NCBI GenBank assembly: GCA_038503075.1
Contig: JBCAML010000001.1
Coordinates: 3,844,001 to 3,908,000, forward strand
Length of the DNA stretch: 64,000 nt
Reading direction: 5' to 3'
DNA from: Gyromitra esculenta
Taxonomy: Eukaryota; Ascomycota; Pezizomycetes; Pezizales; Discinaceae
Shown here: piece by piece, positions 61,401 through 64,000 of the stretch
Layout: each line of letters opens with the position of its first letter
Numbering within the stretch: the stretch's first letter is position 1
Made by a program: the position numbers and the translations under genes
The notes under the pieces: model-generated
Seen by the model: the letters and a program-made list of their open reading frames with translations, nothing else
What the model was told of the DNA's origin: nothing
Database searches by the model: none

Positions 61401-61732
61401 GTGGGGTCTATTGCCAGGTTCTTGCACTTAGTCATGCGCCAGTAGACAAATATCTCCAGATAGGGTATTTACACACCTGCTTGTATCATGATCTGAACTG
61501 AACCCGAAACTCTTTCAAGCTTCTCCAATCCCACGTCAATAATTTTTAGAGCCTGCCCGTTCCGTTTAGATTCGCTCGCAGCCATACTTTTGGTGACTCC
61601 CTTAAGAACATCTTCAATTGTGTGAGAGGATTTGATGAACTCGAGTTCTTGCTTTGTGATTTTGCCTTCATCGCAAAGGGTTTCATAGCGGGCTACTAAA
61701 CGACTATAGACGCTATGTTTATCTTTCTCCAT
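58404..61732 (-). CDS. Fungal NLR: helical N-terminal domain, NB-ARC, degenerate TPRs
   Basis: NLRs are signal-transducing ATPases; in fungi they act in heterokaryon incompatibility and probably immunity. The model is exons 61732-61475, 61420-61159, 61100-60942 and 60883-58404, giving 1052 aa. Residues 1-225 form a helical domain (VYSRLVARYETLCDEGKI; PTLSALVVGSLNFFM; VELFEVITVSLQRFNEY; VYVDIVDFCLEALKFY) like the Goodbye/DUF7708-type domains of fungal STAND proteins. NB-ARC: P-loop GLPGAGKT at about 293-300, Walker B LLILDN at 368-373, FTTRN near 398-402, GLPIAL at 456-461, and an MHD-equivalent WIHDLV near 663-668. A Pro/Lys-rich disordered insert (about 554-631) precedes it. Degenerate TPRs run from about 730 to 960 (HLGLHDQAEPLAYSAY; ERMITEQIPL). 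The tail is acidic. Exon 1/2 joining uses the in-frame donor GTGTAA; the stronger-looking GTGTGT would break frame. Confidence 0.88.
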
Positions 61733-64000
61733 TTGGCGCTACTTTACGGCGTTTGTCGTAGTAACTAGGAAAAACCACTCGGTTACGGAGGATGAGGGGT
61801 CGTTTTAAGGTTGCTGGCGAACAAAAACCCTCAAAATGGCTAGGATTATCAATCCAAGCTGGAACATATGAGCTAAACAAAACGAGCTTTTAATGACAAA
61901 AACTGTGTGATCCCAATTTTAGCAGAGGAGCAGGTGGGCCAAGTGCCTTCGCCTCGTTCGCTGGGGTGATCCCGAGTCAGAAACCTGCATGTCTCGCAAC
62001 CCAAATATCCAGTTGCTACACCCTTGCACAGCCTCTACTATTACAAAGATAGATTAAACCGCGCTAGTTAGAACGTAGACCTATGTAGCTAGAGTCTGCT
62101 TCCTTCTGTTTCCTCCGTGGCTTTCACCTAAGTCAAAAGCTTGAATTTAGCAATCATTCCAAAAGTAATACTGCCATACTATTTGATGAAAAGATCTCAT
62201 ATAACGTAGAGTTGAGGAAAAGCAAAAACAAGCCGGTTCGTCGCTTACCAATATAATATCGCCAAGATAGCACTCTCAGATTATGTCAGAAAAAGGAATA
62301 CTATTAGCAACATGAACCACTAATCATGCATGGTCGATTCTCAATTGTTCTACTGACTCATTCCGGTGCCAAATCAATAAAGTGGACTGATGGCAGGTAA
62401 TTGGCGTATATGAGCGTCTAAAAGGGCACAGCCAATAAGCGCTTCTCCAAAAATCCCCTGAGTAAAAAAGCTTCGATGCCCAAGGTAACAGCTATAAGCA
62501 CCCAGACTTCGAGCGGCCAACCTTATTCTACACATACTTAGAGCGGGTGAATGGTAACCCACAGAAAACACTCTAAAAGTCGAGATTACAATTTCTTCAC
62601 AGATCTGCAGATGCCTGTCTCCATCGGTCAATCTCCTACAATGCCAAAACTCCGTCGTAGCCGTTTTAACCGTCTGGATGCAATCTAGCAGCTCTCTGAC
62701 AGACATAGCGACAGTATCGGGTACGCTATTTTCCTACGTGTACAACTCGATATACATGTAGTTATCAAATACCAAAGTTATTCGGACGGATAATTCTAGA
62801 TACTTAGATCTAACGTCACTATCTCTCACTCACCATGAAGTATATTACCCTCTGCCTCGCGACCCCTCCAGTGCTCCATGTATCTAACAAAATTTCAGTG
62901 AATCTGATCTCAATCGGTAGTGGATCTTATATTCCAGGATGCCCCTCCTAGACCCATGGCATTGATTCCAAGCGCCAATCAATCTGCAAATATTTATTCG
63001 AATAATATCTTCTCTATTTTTCACTACTACAATACAGACGCGCGCGCATAGTAAAATAATAAATAAACAACTAGTACAATAACTAGCGTAATACATCGCA
63101 CGCTGGAATAGTAACAATTACGCTGTTCAGTTTAGTTGCAAACTTCCTCTGATTCAAATTACCTATTCCTACATGCACCAGCTACTAACACAGCAACCAT
63201 AATACAGCCATAGCTACCTTCTAGATATTAGCATTCTTATTATTGTGTTGGGTCTTTCAAGATATATTGTTGGTTAAGTTCTAGAGAATGAGTCAACCTA
63301 GGTGTCTTGCTAACCAATTAGATATCATGTGCATTCAATCTACACATGTAATTCTAAATGGACCCCTCTTTAGTTTTCCTTTACCATTCGGGGTTATTGT
63401 CGATGAAATCGGCCACTCCCGTGATAGCCGCGCTAGCTTAATCTCAAAATTTCGATTGATACTTCATGTCGCTAATACAGCTACGAAATTTTAATCCATA
63501 TACTACTATACAAAACCCGATAGATCTAGAAGTATATAATCCAGGTGATCAAATCCCATCTACGAGATCGAAATTTAGTTAGTCCAAAGTTTCACGGCCG
63601 CTAGCCTCTTCATTCTATATATTTGCGTACATGGATCCGGAGCCAGATACAACTCCTCCAAAATAATAGCGCTGGACCAGCTAAGAGTATATATAATTAG
63701 CGATAAATTTAATATGTAAGCCAAATATCAGACGAATGTACTACATGTACTTATAGGAGACTAATTCAATAGTATATATCGATAGAATGGTCCTTGAACA
63801 AATCCAAATCCACTAACTCTTGTAGCCCCAACTGCTCCGAACCTGAGAGTCTTTCAACGTCAAACTACCTTTTCACAACTACAAACACCGGAATTCCATC
63901 AAAAACTATCTCCACCCTCCTCCTCCTCCCTTATTTCACTCTCTCGTGTTAAATTTGGATTACTTATCTCACAAAAATCTACGAACCCCACATATCCAAA
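61733..64000. other. Region upstream of the NLR, no gene supported
   Basis: An ATG-initiated frame of 110 codons lies on the minus strand at 62374-62706 (MSVRELLDCIQTVKTATTEF), with no family match and no clear splice partners. TACATGTA lies at 62753 and 63742. From about 62990 onward the sequence is AT-rich and closed in all frames. Confidence 0.45.

Noticed and set aside
62374..62706. 110-codon open frame upstream of the NLR
   Set aside because: It starts with ATG but matches no family, has no supporting splice or promoter signal, and its composition resembles the surrounding non-coding DNA.
25997..63749. TACATGTA sites as parts of a single MITE family
   Set aside because: Flanking bases differ at every copy, so the octamer does not mark the ends of one element.
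1..64000. CRISPR array, phage or bacterial operon
   Set aside because: No regularly spaced direct repeats, and all gene structures are fungal with introns.

Overview
The window is nuclear DNA of a filamentous ascomycete. The evidence is short introns (about 50-165 nt) with fungal CTAAC/CTAAT-like branch points and GT..AG ends, and fungal-type proteins: an Sfm1 methyltransferase, a Ptc5-like phosphatase, a fungal annexin, a Sok1/TCP11 protein and a fungal NB-ARC/TPR NLR. Only eleven complete protein genes could be assembled in 64 kb, separated by long stretches of decayed non-coding DNA. That density suits a large, repeat-expanded genome such as those of many Pezizomycetes. The lineage is inferred; no taxon marker is visible.

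Layout. 1-57 is the edge of an unidentified minus-strand exon. 497-6078 is a Tad1-like LINE on the minus strand, broken by indels but with every domain still readable. 6079-8088 is a decayed repeat. 8089-9324 is SFM1 (minus). 9325-17448 is a gene desert holding a 33-bp perfect-type hairpin, a solitary 5S rRNA gene and a cluster of TACATGTA palindromes. 17449-19432 is a PTC5-like mitochondrial PP2C phosphatase (minus). 24853-25860 is a five-exon CIA30-domain gene (plus), and 27963-29883 a 4-coumarate-CoA-ligase-like acyl-CoA synthetase (plus). 30582-30740 is a MITE. 33921-35808 is an SPF45 splicing factor (minus), divergent from a YCII-domain gene at 36708-37348 (plus). 39658-41046 is an annexin (minus), divergent from an F-box gene at 43298-44928 (plus). 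44929-52526 is a second desert with a second MITE at 47762-47929. 52527-53140 is a SNAPIN-like small coiled-coil gene (minus), divergent from a SOK1/TCP11 gene at 54137-56992 (plus). 58404-61732 is an NLR (minus).

The genes are mostly housekeeping and show no pathway cluster. Three divergent pairs (SPF45/YCII, annexin/F-box, SNAPIN-like/SOK1) probably share promoter regions. The components most like a biological system are the NLR, a candidate self/non-self or immune receptor, and the genome-level signal of at least 21 copies of the palindrome TACATGTA, about one of which is expected by chance, none of them in an exon.

Gene models were built by eye from frame, splice signals and remembered family conservation. 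They have not been tested against transcripts or databases.
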